Positions 1 to 10,150 of a stretch of DNA of 64,000 bases are shown here, in pieces. The stretch's first letter is position 1; each line of letters opens with the position of its first letter. This DNA is from Diphasiastrum complanatum (taxonomy: Eukaryota; Streptophyta; Lycopodiopsida; Lycopodiales; Lycopodiaceae), in assembly GCA_029204225.1 (NCBI GenBank), contig CM055094.1, positions 19,922,458-19,986,457 of the forward strand, given 5' to 3'. The position numbers were made by a program, and so were the translations under genes. The notes beneath the pieces are model-generated. The model saw only the letters and a list, made by a program, of their open reading frames with translations. It was not told the origin of the DNA and made no database searches.

Positions 1-530
1 ACGGTATGCCACATGGCAAATCATGCAAGCTTGAGGGTTGCCATGTGGCAAGCCATGTAGGCCTACCATAACCTTGTATGTCAAGCCAACTGGGCCCTGT
101 GCCACGTAGGCTTGAGTGGACCTAGAGATCTATATATATATATAGGTGGGCTCAAAAGTTGCCTACCACAGGCCTACCATAGGCTTCCGTCGCAGGCCAC
201 ATAGGCATGGCATGTTTCTGATGCTTCCTACGTAAGCATGTCGCAGGATACCACATAGGCTTGCCATAGGCTTGTGTTGCAAGCCAACCAAGCTCTGCCA
301 TGTAGGCTTGAGTGGAGCTAGAGAGAGAGAGAGCTGGGGCTCCCAAGTTGCCATGTGGCAAGCCATGTAGGCCTATCATAGGCTTGCGTGGTAGGTCATA
401 TAGGCATGACATAGGCTTGATGCTAGTATGTTCATGCTGGTATGTTGCAGTCTGCCATATAGGCTGGACATAGGCTTGTGTGGCAAGCCAACTATGCTAT
501 ACCACGTGGGTTTGCCATGTAGGCTTGAGT
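1..530. repeat. GGCAAGCC/AGGCTTG degenerate repeat, copy 1
   Basis: Degenerate short-period repeat built from permutations of the words GGCAAGCC, TAGGCCTA, AGGCTTG and CCACATGG in both orientations. It holds the element GATCTATATATATATATAGG at about 129-146. The first ~50 bases match the joint that follows the histone-like copies at 30888 and 31453, so a further histone-like copy probably lies just left of the window. Short open frames here are by-products of the repeat. No gene is supported. Confidence 0.85.
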
Positions 531-532
531 GG

Positions 533-636
<104 letters not shown>

Positions 637-696
637 TGTGTGTGAGTGAGGAGTCACACATGAACTACTTGCCTGTGGTATGGCCTAGCATCAACG

Positions 697-906
697 TTGA
701 AACAAATATCTGATGGAGATAAGAAGGGTCCCAAGCAAATTTCAAATGAGAATCTTGCAGAGAAAGTATTGAAACCACAGTTGGCGAGGGATCCCAAAGA
801 ATCGAACTTGAGTGTACAAGCCCAACAAAAGCGCATGCACCAACTCACCACACATGGGAAGATCGTTAAATTTGAATTTGAAGAAAAATCATTGAAATGT
901 TTGTAG
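697..906 (+). pseudogene. Short conserved repeat-borne ORF, copy 1
   Basis: A 69-codon frame with no recognised domain, lysine- and glutamate-rich. It recurs nearly unchanged at 32409-32618 (+) and 60532-60741 (-), with a shorter piece at 59035-59130. In each full copy it lies between a GA tract and the end of a 482-bp LTR, and its last codons and stop fall inside that LTR. I infer an untranslated or internal retroelement segment rather than a gene. Function unknown. Confidence 0.35.
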
Positions 907-1285
907 ATCGATGTTTAACAAAATCATATATATTATAATCTTCACACGTGTGGAATCAAGATCTACAAGAAAATCAGCATTCTACACATAGAAAACCAAG
1001 ATAGAGAAAATCACATGAGATGGACATAAGAGATGAATTCTCCACAAAGAAAGAAAGTTTGATGATTATTTTTTGACTTAGGTACAACTATTTATAGCTT
1101 CCAAAATGTCATTTGGCCACTTGCCCCAAACTTGACCTAATTTGGAAACTTCTAGATACTTTATCAAAAACCTAGAAAATCTTGTCTAGATACAATGTAC
1201 CAAAATTAGCCAATTAGAATGGGTCCAAACTCGACCTCATCCACTTATCTACTTGCCAGAGGTAGTTAAACCACTATTTAGGCCC
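898..1285 (-). mobile_element. Truncated LTR, 482-bp LTR family
   Basis: Reverse-strand LTR fragment matching the complete LTRs at 32610-33091 (-) and 60059-60540 (+). The 3' terminus (TGTTTGTAG on this strand) is present. The other end is lost where the LTR joins plus-strand copia gag sequence at about 1285. It contains the CACACGTGTG palindrome shared with the other LTR family in this window. Confidence 0.75.
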
Positions 1286-1649
1286 TTTTCATCAAGATTA
1301 AGAGAAAATCCATAGGCAAAGGTGTTGCATTCAAGAAGAACCAAGTCAAAGCTCGAGCAAGCCAAAGAAGGATAAGTCGAAGATCAAATGCTACTTTTGT
1401 GGCAAGATGAGGCACTATGCCTCGGAGGGCTTCAAGAAGAAGCAAACTCAAAGTCAAGAAAACCTTGGTCAAGAGGAAGAGGAGAGCTCTCATGAAGATT
1501 TCGTCATGATGTCAAGTTTCTCATCTTCAAGCATAAGAGGTGAAGACCCTTGGTGGATAGATAGTGGGGCTAGCTCCCACATGACAAGTAAGAGGGAGTA
1601 TTTTTCAACCTTATCTACCTTTTATCACGTAAATTTTTACAGCAAATAA
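1286..1649 (+). pseudogene. Ty1/copia gag zinc knuckle plus protease fragment
   Basis: Decayed copia polyprotein piece. From about 1388 the frame carries a CCHC-type zinc knuckle in which the last cysteine is glycine (CYFCGKMRHYASEGF). An acidic linker follows, then the copia protease active site WWIDSGASSHM near 1550-1583. The better copy at 33340 keeps the final cysteine. Protease and the following domain are out of register near 1620 (LSTFYH instead of LSTYEGP). In the family this region packages RNA and cleaves the polyprotein. Here it is non-functional, lacking integrase, reverse transcriptase and a proper 5' end. Confidence 0.8.
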
Positions 1650-2114
1650 TTATGGTTATAAGATAGAAGGAATAGGATCCATACCTTTATGCTTGGGATC
1701 TTCAAGGAAGATCAAGATTGATGGAGTGCTTTACATTTTCAGTATCACTAAGAACTTGCTTAATGTAGGGCAATTGCTTGAAAATGGTTTGATTGTGGAG
1801 TGCACCACAAATATATGTAACATCAAGAAGGATGGCAAGATCATTGCTAAGGGGGTGATGATCTCCACACAACTCGGCCTCACTCTTCAAAAGGTGATCG
1901 GTCATCTTCTTTAGGAAGAAATGCGAAGAAAGACCAACGGCCTGTCCATCAAAGACAAATCCATGGCCCTGTACGCCAAGAAGAAAGACTATTCCAAGGG
2001 CCAGAATCAAGTGCAACAGCAACAGCAGAAGCCTCACACTCAAGGTGAGAATAGTGGATCGCTGGTTCTGAGGGAGTCTCCCAAGCTTTTATCTGCTAGT
2101 ATCAACTGGTCTTG
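1650..2114 (+). pseudogene. Copia GAG-pre-integrase fragment joined to a second gag fragment
   Basis: The first part (about 1693-1860) encodes the GAG-pre-integrase region (KIKIDGVLYI, then SITKNLLNVGQLL), which normally follows copia protease. At about 1860 it switches without a break to a different gag-like segment containing VIGHLL, EEMRRKTNGLS and a glutamine run. That is the C-terminal gag style of another copia family. The same joint occurs at 33654-33980 and 53226-53460, so the chimera was amplified after it formed. Stops at 1912 and 2113 break the frame. Confidence 0.65.
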
Positions 2115-2116
2115 AA

Positions 2117-2890
2117 CTCGAGGTCAGTGGCTCAACTGCTACAAAGTGACGTCTATCAGAAGATAGCCTAATAACGTGGAGGTTTGCTTGTTCTTGATAT
2201 AGTCATGGAGGCAGTTGGAAGCAAACTGGGCCCAGTCATAAAGGTTCTGATCGTGTAGTTTAGAATCATCCATCATGTGGAATAAATTCATGGGGATACG
2301 CGTGATCTTGGCCTATAGCCCTATGTATATTTCGTTAGATAGGCGCACGGAGCAGCTAAGGGCTTATCATTTATGACCTCGATAAGGTAACCATTTTCTT
2401 TTTCCCATTTGTCCACTGAGGGGTCTATGTATTTGAAGTATGCTGTGGATTCAATCTTTTTTAGGGTCCTGTTGACTGTGTTTGGTGCCCTAGGGAAGCC
2501 AAATGTATTGAGGTTAGCTCCAGAAATAGGGATAATATAAACAAAATTTTGGTTAGGAGACAACATGAACTGGAAAATCTGTGGGTGTGGTTATAAGCAA
2601 TATGCAATCGAAATGGGCTCTGATAGCCACTGATCAAAAGAGGAAGTTGGAACTCTATGTGGCTCAGGAACTAGTGTGCCTCCTGGTACCAGGTGTTCAT
2701 CTCGTAGATATAGAGGCTTTCCATAGTGATGTCAATTCTGTCTAGAGTTGGGTCATCAGAACTGGAAAATGTTGTGGTAGACATGTTCTGGACTCGGCTG
2801 AGGACTCTGTTGAAGGTTCGGCTCTGGTAACAGACAAGTGGAGTCTCGGCTCGGTCGACTGTGGAGGGGTTCGAATCGATCAACTTTTGA
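2117..2890 (-). pseudogene. Q family, copy A (unrecognised gene, partial)
   Basis: Reverse-strand copy of an unrecognised sequence family (Q). Conserved stretches in order are SSSDDPTLDRIDITMESL, EMNTWYQEAH, NQNFVYIIPISG, NTFGFPRAPNTV, YFKYIDPSVDKWEK and EVINDKPLAAP. They lie in at least two frames, with a stop after QEAH in every copy examined, so either exons or frameshifts separate them. Other copies: 10420 (+), 18386 (-), 27700 (+), 34025 (-), 36120 (-) and 53470 (-). Copy A stops before the downstream segments seen at 28405-30349. No known domain was identified. Confidence 0.4.
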
Positions 2891-3060
2891 TGGACTCGTC
2901 TCGGTCAACTTTGTATGGAGGGTATGGATGCTCAGCTCGGTCCATAGTGAATGCAGAGTATGGGGGCTCGGCTCTATGAGCAGTGTAAGTAGAGTATTGC
3001 TCGGCAGTGTATGGAGACTAGAAATTTGTGAAAAAAATTGGAGCAATGTCGTTCTGATAG
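2820..3060. repeat. P segment: 36-bp minisatellite-like repeat
   Basis: Imperfect tandem units of 36 bp with the core TGCAGAGTATGGACGCTC followed by a GCTCGGTCCACAGTGA-like half. Because 36 is a multiple of three, both strands show long frames (about a 12-residue periodic peptide). It adjoins the Q family upstream in all full copies: 10150, 20990, 27420, 34790, 37810, 43894, 46499, 49361, 52546 and 54240. Unit number varies between copies. Confidence 0.75.
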
Positions 3061-4778
3061 GATGTGGAAACGATGATGTTTCTTCGTAGTAACGTACTAG
3101 TAGCGAGCTTTCAACCCAGATCAGTGTTGAATGTGCAGTTTTGAAAAGCTTCAGGAGCACTACCCCTTAGCATTTGGCTCGTGTTAGATGTGACGATTTT
3201 TGTGTAATGTAGAAAATCTCGGCAGCTTAGGGTTTTTGAAAATGGATGATGATGGCGCTCTGGATCCGTGGTGGATGTATGTAGATGGTCTCCAAGGATG
3301 CGAAGGAGTAATGAAGCACTGTCGTAGCGAATGATAGATCGCCACTAAAAGATGGAAAATCGATCCTTTGAAGTTATAGCTTTTCAAGGCTTCTGAACTT
3401 CATTTCCATGCCTGAAGAAGGAAGTGCCAGCATCAAATCTTCTCCCATCAGAGTTTGTTTTCATTTCCTAAAAAGCATGCATGGCAGCATGGCAGTAAAG
3501 CGTGATATTGTGATTTTTTGTAATGTTCCCATGTATGTGAGGATTTTTGTTGTTTAATTATATCGATGTTGATTGAAACTATGATAGCTTTGTGGTTGTC
3601 ATTGGTAATATTAAAAGTTTTTTTTCACCTTATCTTGGGGCAAGTTCACAAATAGCAAGGTAACAAATTGGGACTCGGCAAGAACTCACTCCAAATGACT
3701 TTTTGAGCTTCAGTAACTTATTTTCATGAATTTATCATTGTGTCTAACTTGCCATATACCAGTTTTATAAGTATTTGCTTGATCCTTTACTCTTAAATGC
3801 ACCATAATGCTACTCCCTTACTGGCCATAACTTCTTCACCGTAGCCCGGAATTGGGTCATGTTGGGTGTCATTGAAAAAGCTCTCATCGAGGGCTTTCTA
3901 ATGGCACCGTAATCGTCTCTATCCGAGTTGTCGTTCAAAAGTTACACTATTTTTTTGCTAAGTTGCATACTATACTACAGATAAAATGGCTTATTTACGG
4001 GCTGCCCTGACACAAAATTACAATTCTTTTAAAAAGAAAAGAAAATCAATTTGAAGGAGCTACGTTACGTAGATTTCAAATTTGAGTGTTTTGATTGGAC
4101 CATGTGGAAGAAATTTTGAGAAAAAAAATAAAAGGTATGTTTTTGAAAAGCCCCTTCTGTGCTCAAATTTTCTGTAATGGTTGATAAGTTGGATTCACAT
4201 TTACATCATGAAGCAAACAATCTTGTAAGTTTTGTGTTCAAGTGGATCGGAAGCTCGCTCCAATGGATGTTGAGATTAATATATCATGCTATCTCTAGCC
4301 TAACAACCACACACTACATGTTTGGATCCAGAAAATATTCACGCAAACACACATCAATATTAATCTACTTTCACCTTTTATTTTGTCACATCTCTTTGTG
4401 CTTATGCGACATGAAAAGCTCCCTTCAAACAAACCTGTGAATGTGCCTTTCCTGTTGCCTTAATTTCTCATGCACTACCTTTGTCTTGGGCAACTAAAAT
4501 GTGATACAAATGTGACCTTTTCTCATGCTTATCTTTCTCCTATTCTTGGACAAGTAAAATTTGATTGTTGTAAGGGGGGGGGGTGTATAGTATAGATGGC
4601 TATGAGTGTGAAAGGGGCATGGATTATTCTTGACTTTGAAATGAATGGAGGGCGGGCTTATTCAAGTCACCTAGAGAATGGTCACAAGTTCTCCTTTAAG
4701 GATGGGATGCTCTATACATATGACTACAATGCCTCAACGTCTAACCCGAAATAGTACAAATAGAATGCAATGCATGGA

Positions 4779-4780
<2 letters not shown>
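3061..4780. repeat. S and T segments, non-coding repeat block
   Basis: Two dispersed non-coding segments. S (about 3100-3480) has an open frame read on the minus strand at 3184-3387, which recurs in eight copies but starts from TTG, so I do not call it a gene. T (about 3530-4140) and the AT-rich stretch up to 4780 recur reversed at 8050-9080 and directly at 54900-56200. A 10-G run lies at 4574-4583. No gene is supported in these 1.7 kb. Confidence 0.7.

Positions 4781-4829
<49 letters not shown>
4781..4829. repeat. (TC)n microsatellite upstream of W copy A
   Basis: About 24 TC units directly before the first ATG of the W family frame. The same site holds about 9 units in copy B (7942-7960) and about 80 units in copy C (56204-56364). 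Confidence 0.97.
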
Positions 4830-4831
<2 letters not shown>

Positions 4832-4838
4832 ATAATCG

Positions 4839-5440
4839 ATGTTCTCTGTCCTTCTGATTTCGCCTCTTATTTTCATCATTTACAGGAGGCTGAAGAGTCT
4901 CAAAAAAGGATTGTTGATCCAACATCGGCTTAGGAAGATGGAGCAGGACCTAGAAATGAACATAGTATCGGCGGCTGAGAAAATCCGTTTGGCCAAAATA
5001 TCAGAAATTACGAAATCTATATGCGGAAGAGATTTGGAGGCACATGATATCAGTAATTCGATTCTGGTAGGACGCAAAGACGCGGACAAGTCAGCTCCAA
5101 CAATGGCATCTAATTTGATCGGGAGCTCATCTCAGCCAGAATTAATGGCGTCTACCGATTGGAGAGCTCCAGTCCTCAAAGATACGCACGTGAATGAAAG
5201 GCTTGAGCAAGCACCAAAGCAAGTCCAGAATGATCCTTCTTTCGATCCAAGATTTCGTAGAAAATGAGCATCGAGATCGGAAGACAACATACCAGCATAT
5301 CCTTGCAACTTTGCGATAATAGATTGCTCGTTCTCTTCTCAGAAGGAATGTCATACATCAATCAATAATTTCTGGGAACTGAGTTCCGATTCTCGCGATC
5401 CTACAATCCAGCTACAACACAAGTTCTCTTCTCAGAAGGA
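4839..5440 (+). pseudogene. W family, copy A (two-module protein, truncated)
   Basis: First 142 codons of an unrecognised family (W). The start ATG at 4839 opens a hydrophobic N-terminus (MFSVLLISPLIF) that could be a signal anchor. A basic stretch and a helical charged segment follow, ending in ILVGRKDADKS, then part of the first repeated module (STDWRAPVLKDTHV, NDPSFDPRF). An in-frame TGA at 5265 replaces the CGA arginine codon of copy C. Homology continues to about 5440 (the Q-K-E-C-H-T motif near 5345) and then breaks off into the tail of the oppositely oriented copy B. Non-functional remnant of a family with no function I can assign. Confidence 0.55.
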
Positions 5441-6440
5441 ATGTCATACTTAATATAACTTCTCAAAGCATCTAGTATGAGCTACAAACAACACTTGGTA
5501 AGTCTTAAGACTTGGAGAGTAAAGAGTTATGCATTTGTCAAATACTTTTACACCTAGCATTTGGCAAGTTAGACGCAATGGTAGTAATTATAAGAATGAG
5601 TTAGACAAGCTTGTGAAGCCATCTAGAGGTGATTTGTTGTTTAGTTGCCTAGCTACATATCAAGCTACCCCAAGTGACCAAACAATTCACTGTTATTTTG
5701 AGTGACAACCATGAAGCTATCATGATTTGAAATGACATCGGTATATTAAGCTACTCCCAAGTTGACCCTTTCCCAGGAAGCCTCTCTCTTGAAACTATAG
5801 CAAAAAGCTCTTATTCAAAGGAACAATCAAGGCTCGAGTACTTACCATACGAGATGAAGACCAACAAGTAGGGCAAGGAAAGAAGATGCACGGTTTACTT
5901 TGCTATGTGCTTGGAGGTATGCTGAGCATGCTTGGAATATGAAGAACATGTGTTTTCCAAAAATATTAGTAGTCTCACAAAAAGGCTTGGAGTAACATTA
6001 GAATTTGGAAGTGCTGCGCCTACTTTGGATGGATGATCACTAACAAACAATTTCTGTCTAGTCCTTTTGCCGTGATATGTTCCCTCTTGTCTATATGATA
6101 TTTTCATTGTGTGTCTAAATATTTTTTGAACAGAATATGTGTAACCTAATTATTGTTGATTTTGATTTAATGAGCATTCAATGTTCATTTAATACATTAA
6201 ATCAAATATCAACGATGAGAACATATATATATACACAACGGGAAGAAGGTATATCTAGATCATAGATTATGAACTAAAGTGGACATTTCAAAAGCAGTGG
6301 AGAGATAGATTAGCAGTTGAGTGCCATATACATTGGCCCTAGATGACTATAATGGTCAATCTTAAAAGCTCCAATCAACAAATGTTGATGTTTTTAATGT
6401 ACTCAATTCAAAAAATTGCGCCTAAAGAATTTTCTTCATA
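5441..6440. repeat. 3' flank of W copy B (reversed), non-coding
   Basis: Non-coding kilobase equal to the reverse complement of about 57940-58870. It contains a ~45-bp perfect-looking dyad around 6165-6215 (TTTAATGAGCATTCAATG facing CATTTAATACATTAAATC) and AT-rich sequence. Short open frames are not conserved as proteins. Confidence 0.65.
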
Positions 6441-6448
6441 ACATTTGT

Positions 6449-7933
6449 TCAGGAATAGTGGGCATCATGCTTATGATATTGCTCGCGCAGCCACTTGGAG
6501 CAGGTTCGAGTCAGCATTTGTCTTCGACCAGCAAATGCTTTTGATCTCTGGGTGTAAGCCATAGCAGCATTGATGATAAAGCCTGAAGTGCACATTTCTT
6601 CGAAGATTTGTATGGAGTCTGCAGGAAAGTATTGTGGATCCTGCTCAAACCTTCGGCCCATGACAGTCATCAGAAACTGGCAGAACTTGTGTTGTAACAT
6701 GATTGTAGGATCGTCAGAATTGGAAGTTAATTTGCAAAAATTCTTGATGGATGTATGACATTCCTTCTGAGAAGAGAACGAACCATCTATTATCGCAAAG
6801 TTGCAAGGATATGCTGATATGTTGTCTTCCGATCTCCATGCTAGCGCTCGTCTTCTACGAACACTTGGGTCAAAAGAAGGATCATTCTGAATTTGCTTTG
6901 GTGATTGATCAAGCATTTCATAGACGTACGTATCTTTGAGGAATGGAGCTCTCCAACCGGTCGACGCAATTAAATCTGGCTGAGAAGAGCTCCCGATCGA
7001 ATTAGATGTCGTCGTTGGAATTGACTTGTCCCCGTCTTTTCGTCCTATCAGAGTCGACTTACTGGCATGCTTATGATTTTGCTCACGTAGCCAGTTGAAG
7101 CAGTTTCGAGTCAGTATTTGTCTTCGACCAGTAAATGCTTTTGATCTTTGAGTGTACATGTAACCCTCATCAGCATTGATGATAAAACCTGAAGTGCACA
7201 TCTCTTCGAAGATATGTATGGAGTCTGCAGGAAAGTATTGAATCCATAAATAGATCCTGGTATCCTCCATGTGAAGAACCGCTTTGTTGGGATTGATGGA
7301 AAATTGTGGATCTTGCTCAAACCTTTGGCCCATGACAGTCATCAGAAACTGGCAGAACTTGTGTTGTAGCTTTATTGTAGGATCGCGAGAATCGGAACTC
7401 AGTTCCCAGAAATTATTGATTGATGTATGACATTCCTTCTGAGAAGAGAACGAGCCATCTATTATCGCAAAGTTGCAAGGATATGCTGATATGTTGTCTT
7501 CCGATCTCCATGCTCATCTTCTACGAAATCTTGGGTCGAAAGAAGGATCATTCTGGACTTTCTTTGGTGCTTGCTCAAGCCTTTCATTCACGTGCGTATC
7601 TTTGAGGACTGGAGCTCTCCAACCGGTAGATGCCATTAATTCTGGCTGAGGAGAACTCTTGATCAAATTAGATGCCGTCGTTGGAACTGACTTGTCCGCG
7701 TCTTTGCGTCCTACCAGAATCGAATTACTGATATTATGTGCCTCCAAATCTCTTCGGCATATAGATTTCGTAGTTTCTGATATTTTGGCCAAACGGATTT
7801 TCTGAGCCGCCGATACTATGTTCATTTCTAGGTCTTGCTCCATCTTCCTAGGCCGATGTTGGATCAAAAATCCTTTTCTGAGACTCTTCAAAATGACGAA
7901 AATAAGAGGCGAAATCAGAAGGACAGAGAACAT
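6449..7933 (-). pseudogene. W family, copy B (two-module protein, one nonsense codon)
   Basis: Reads on the minus strand from the ATG at 7933 to the stop at 6449. The halves 7933-7514 and 7342-6449 share one frame; the visible interruption is TGA at 7516-7514 (R-R-R-stop where copy C has CGA). Without it the frame would span about 495 codons. Order: hydrophobic N-terminus, charged helix, GRKDADKS, module 1, GRKDGDKS, module 2, ending KHDAHYS. Module 2 has lost about 22 codons compared with copy C (DPQYFPADSI bridges the gap). Conserved cysteines lie in YPCNF, KECHTS, HKFCQF and EEMCTSGF. No known domain recognised; decayed copy of an unknown family. Confidence 0.6.
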
Positions 7934-7941
7934 CGATAATG

Positions 7942-7960
7942 CAGAGAGAGAGAGAGAGAT
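7942..7960. repeat. Short (GA)n at the W copy B 5' end
   Basis: Nine to ten GA units, paralogous to the much longer tracts at 4781 and 56204. It lies just upstream of the minus-strand start of W copy B. Confidence 0.9.
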
Positions 7961-9830
7961 ATTCCATGCATTGCATTCTATTTGTACTATTTCTAGTTAG
8001 ACGTTGAGGCATTGTAGTCATATGTATAGAGCATCCCATCCTTAAAGGAGAACTTGTGACCATTCTCTAGGTGACTTGAATAAGCCCGCCCCTTTCACAC
8101 TCATAGCCATCTATACTATACACCCCCCCCTTACAACAATCAAATTTTACTTGTCCAAGAATAAGAGAAAGATAAGCATGAGAAAAGGTCACAATTGTAT
8201 CACATTTTAGTTTCCCAAGACAAAGGTAGTGCATGAGAAATTAAGGCAACAGGAAAGGCACATTCACAGGTTTGTTTGAAGGGAGCTTTTCATGTTGCAT
8301 AAGCATGAAGAGATGTGACGAAATAAAAGGTGAAAGTAGATTAATATTGATGTGTGATGTCCCTTTGTGTGAATATTTTCTGGATCCAAACATCTAGTGT
8401 GTGGCTGTTAGGCTAGAAATAGCATGATATATTAATCTCAACATCCATTCGAGCGAGCTTCCGATCCACTTGAACACAAAACTTACAAGACTATTTGCTT
8501 TATGATGTAAATGTGAATCCAACTTATCAACCATTACAAAAAATTTGAGCACAAAAGGGGCCTTTCAAAAACATACCTTTTATTTTTTTTCTCAAAAGTT
8601 TCTTCCACATGGTCCAATCAAAACACTCAAATTTGAAATCTACGTAACGTAGCTCCTTCAAATTGATATTCTTTTCTTTTTAAAAGAATTGTAATTTTGT
8701 GTCAGGGCAGCCCGTAAATAAGCCATTTTATTTGTAGTATAGTATGCAACTTAGCAAAAAAACAGTGTAACTTTTGAACGGCAACTCGGATAGAGACGAT
8801 TACGGTGCCATTAGAAAGCCCTCGACGAGAGCTTTTTCAACGACACCCAACATGACCCAATTCCGGGCTACGGTGAAGAAGTTATGGCCAGTAAGGGAGT
8901 AGCATTATGGTGCATTTAAGAGTAAAGGATCAAGCAAATACTTATAAAACTGGTATATGGCAAGTTAGACACAATGATAAATTCATGAGAACAAGTTAGT
9001 GAAGCTCAAAAAGTCATTTGGAGTGAGTTCTTGCCGAGTCCCAATTTGTTACCTTGCTATTTGTGAACTTGCCCCAAGATAAGGTGAAAAAAACCTTTTA
9101 ATATTACGAATGACAACCACGAAGCTACCATAGTTTCAATCGACATCTATATAATTAAACAACAAAAATCATCACATACATGCAAACAAGATGGCAAACA
9201 CTCATCAATTTTTCTGTGCATGATTCGAGCCGGATTGTCTTCATGCCCAAATTCCTAGAAATTGGAGATACCGGAACAACAAATTTACATTTTTCTAGAA
9301 CCTATTGCATCATTATCTGATTGTGCTCTCTTTCTCTTACCTTAAATGGTGCAAAAAAGCTACTAGAATATTGAACCAATAATATCACAAGCTACATTCA
9401 AATGTGCTAAGATAACACGAAAGTGTAGCACAATTTGCTTATAATAGGCTACGTGCAAATGATCATAATCATGGTGAGCTGTGAACTCGATCTTTGCCAT
9501 TATAAATTAGCCTACACTTGGTATAAATAGCATCATTTCCACCAAAAAGAAACTTTCAGAGGAAGTTGATTTGTACAGAAACTAGAACTTCAACCTCATA
9601 AAACTCTTTAAGAATCTAGGTCCTTAATTTTCTCATTTGGTGTAGCTATGTATGTAAGCTAATGTTGCAGAACATTACAAAACTTCACAATATCACGCTT
9701 TACTGTCATGTTGCCATGCATGCTTTTTAGGAAATGAAAACATCAATTGATGGCGTGATCGTGAGATAATGGCTAAAAGAACATCGTAATAGAAGTCGAT
9801 CTTCTTCAAGCATGGAAATGGAATTCAGAA
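7961..9830. repeat. T and R segments, non-coding (reversed copy)
   Basis: Reverse complement of 3530-4780 (T plus AT-rich stretch), followed at about 9180-9700 by the R segment, which recurs at 38510-39020 (-), 44650-45030 and 50190-50560. A run of C at about 8124-8131 mirrors the G run at 4574. No conserved coding frame was found in this 1.9 kb. Confidence 0.7.
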
Positions 9831-10150
9831 GCTTTGAAAAGCTATAGCTTCAAAGGATCGATTTTCCATCTTTTAGTGGTGATCTATCATTCGCTACGAC
9901 CGTGCTTGATTACTCCTTCGCATCCTTGGACACCATATACATACATCCACCATGGATCCAGAGTGCCATCATCATCCATTTTCAAAAACCCTAAGCTGCC
10001 GAGACTTGCTACATTACACAAAAATCGTCACATCTAGCACGAGAATGCTGAGGGGTAGTGCTACTGGAGCTTCTCAAAACCACACATTCAACACCGATTT
10101 GGTTTGAAATCTCTCTACTAGTACGTTATCACGAAGAAACATCATTATTT
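9831..10150. repeat. S segment, copy B
   Basis: Plus-strand copy of the S segment. It includes the 67-codon frame 9834-10037 (KSYSFKGSIFHLLV start, KNRHI end) seen in eight places in the window. It opens at TTG rather than ATG and no domain is recognisable. Probably a transcribed or structural part of the composite. Confidence 0.6.

Noticed and set aside
1-530. CRISPR-like regular repeats
   Set aside because: Repeat words are degenerate, in both orientations and irregularly spaced; the context is a eukaryotic genome.
4159-4440. 93-codon frame in the T segment
   Set aside because: Broken in the paralogues at 8280-8560 and 55580-55850; no domain.
9834-10037. 67-codon S-segment frame (KSYSFKGSIFHLLV)
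   Set aside because: Conserved in eight copies, but it starts at TTG, lacks a domain and the copies contain frame-breaking duplications. Listed as a repeat, not a gene.
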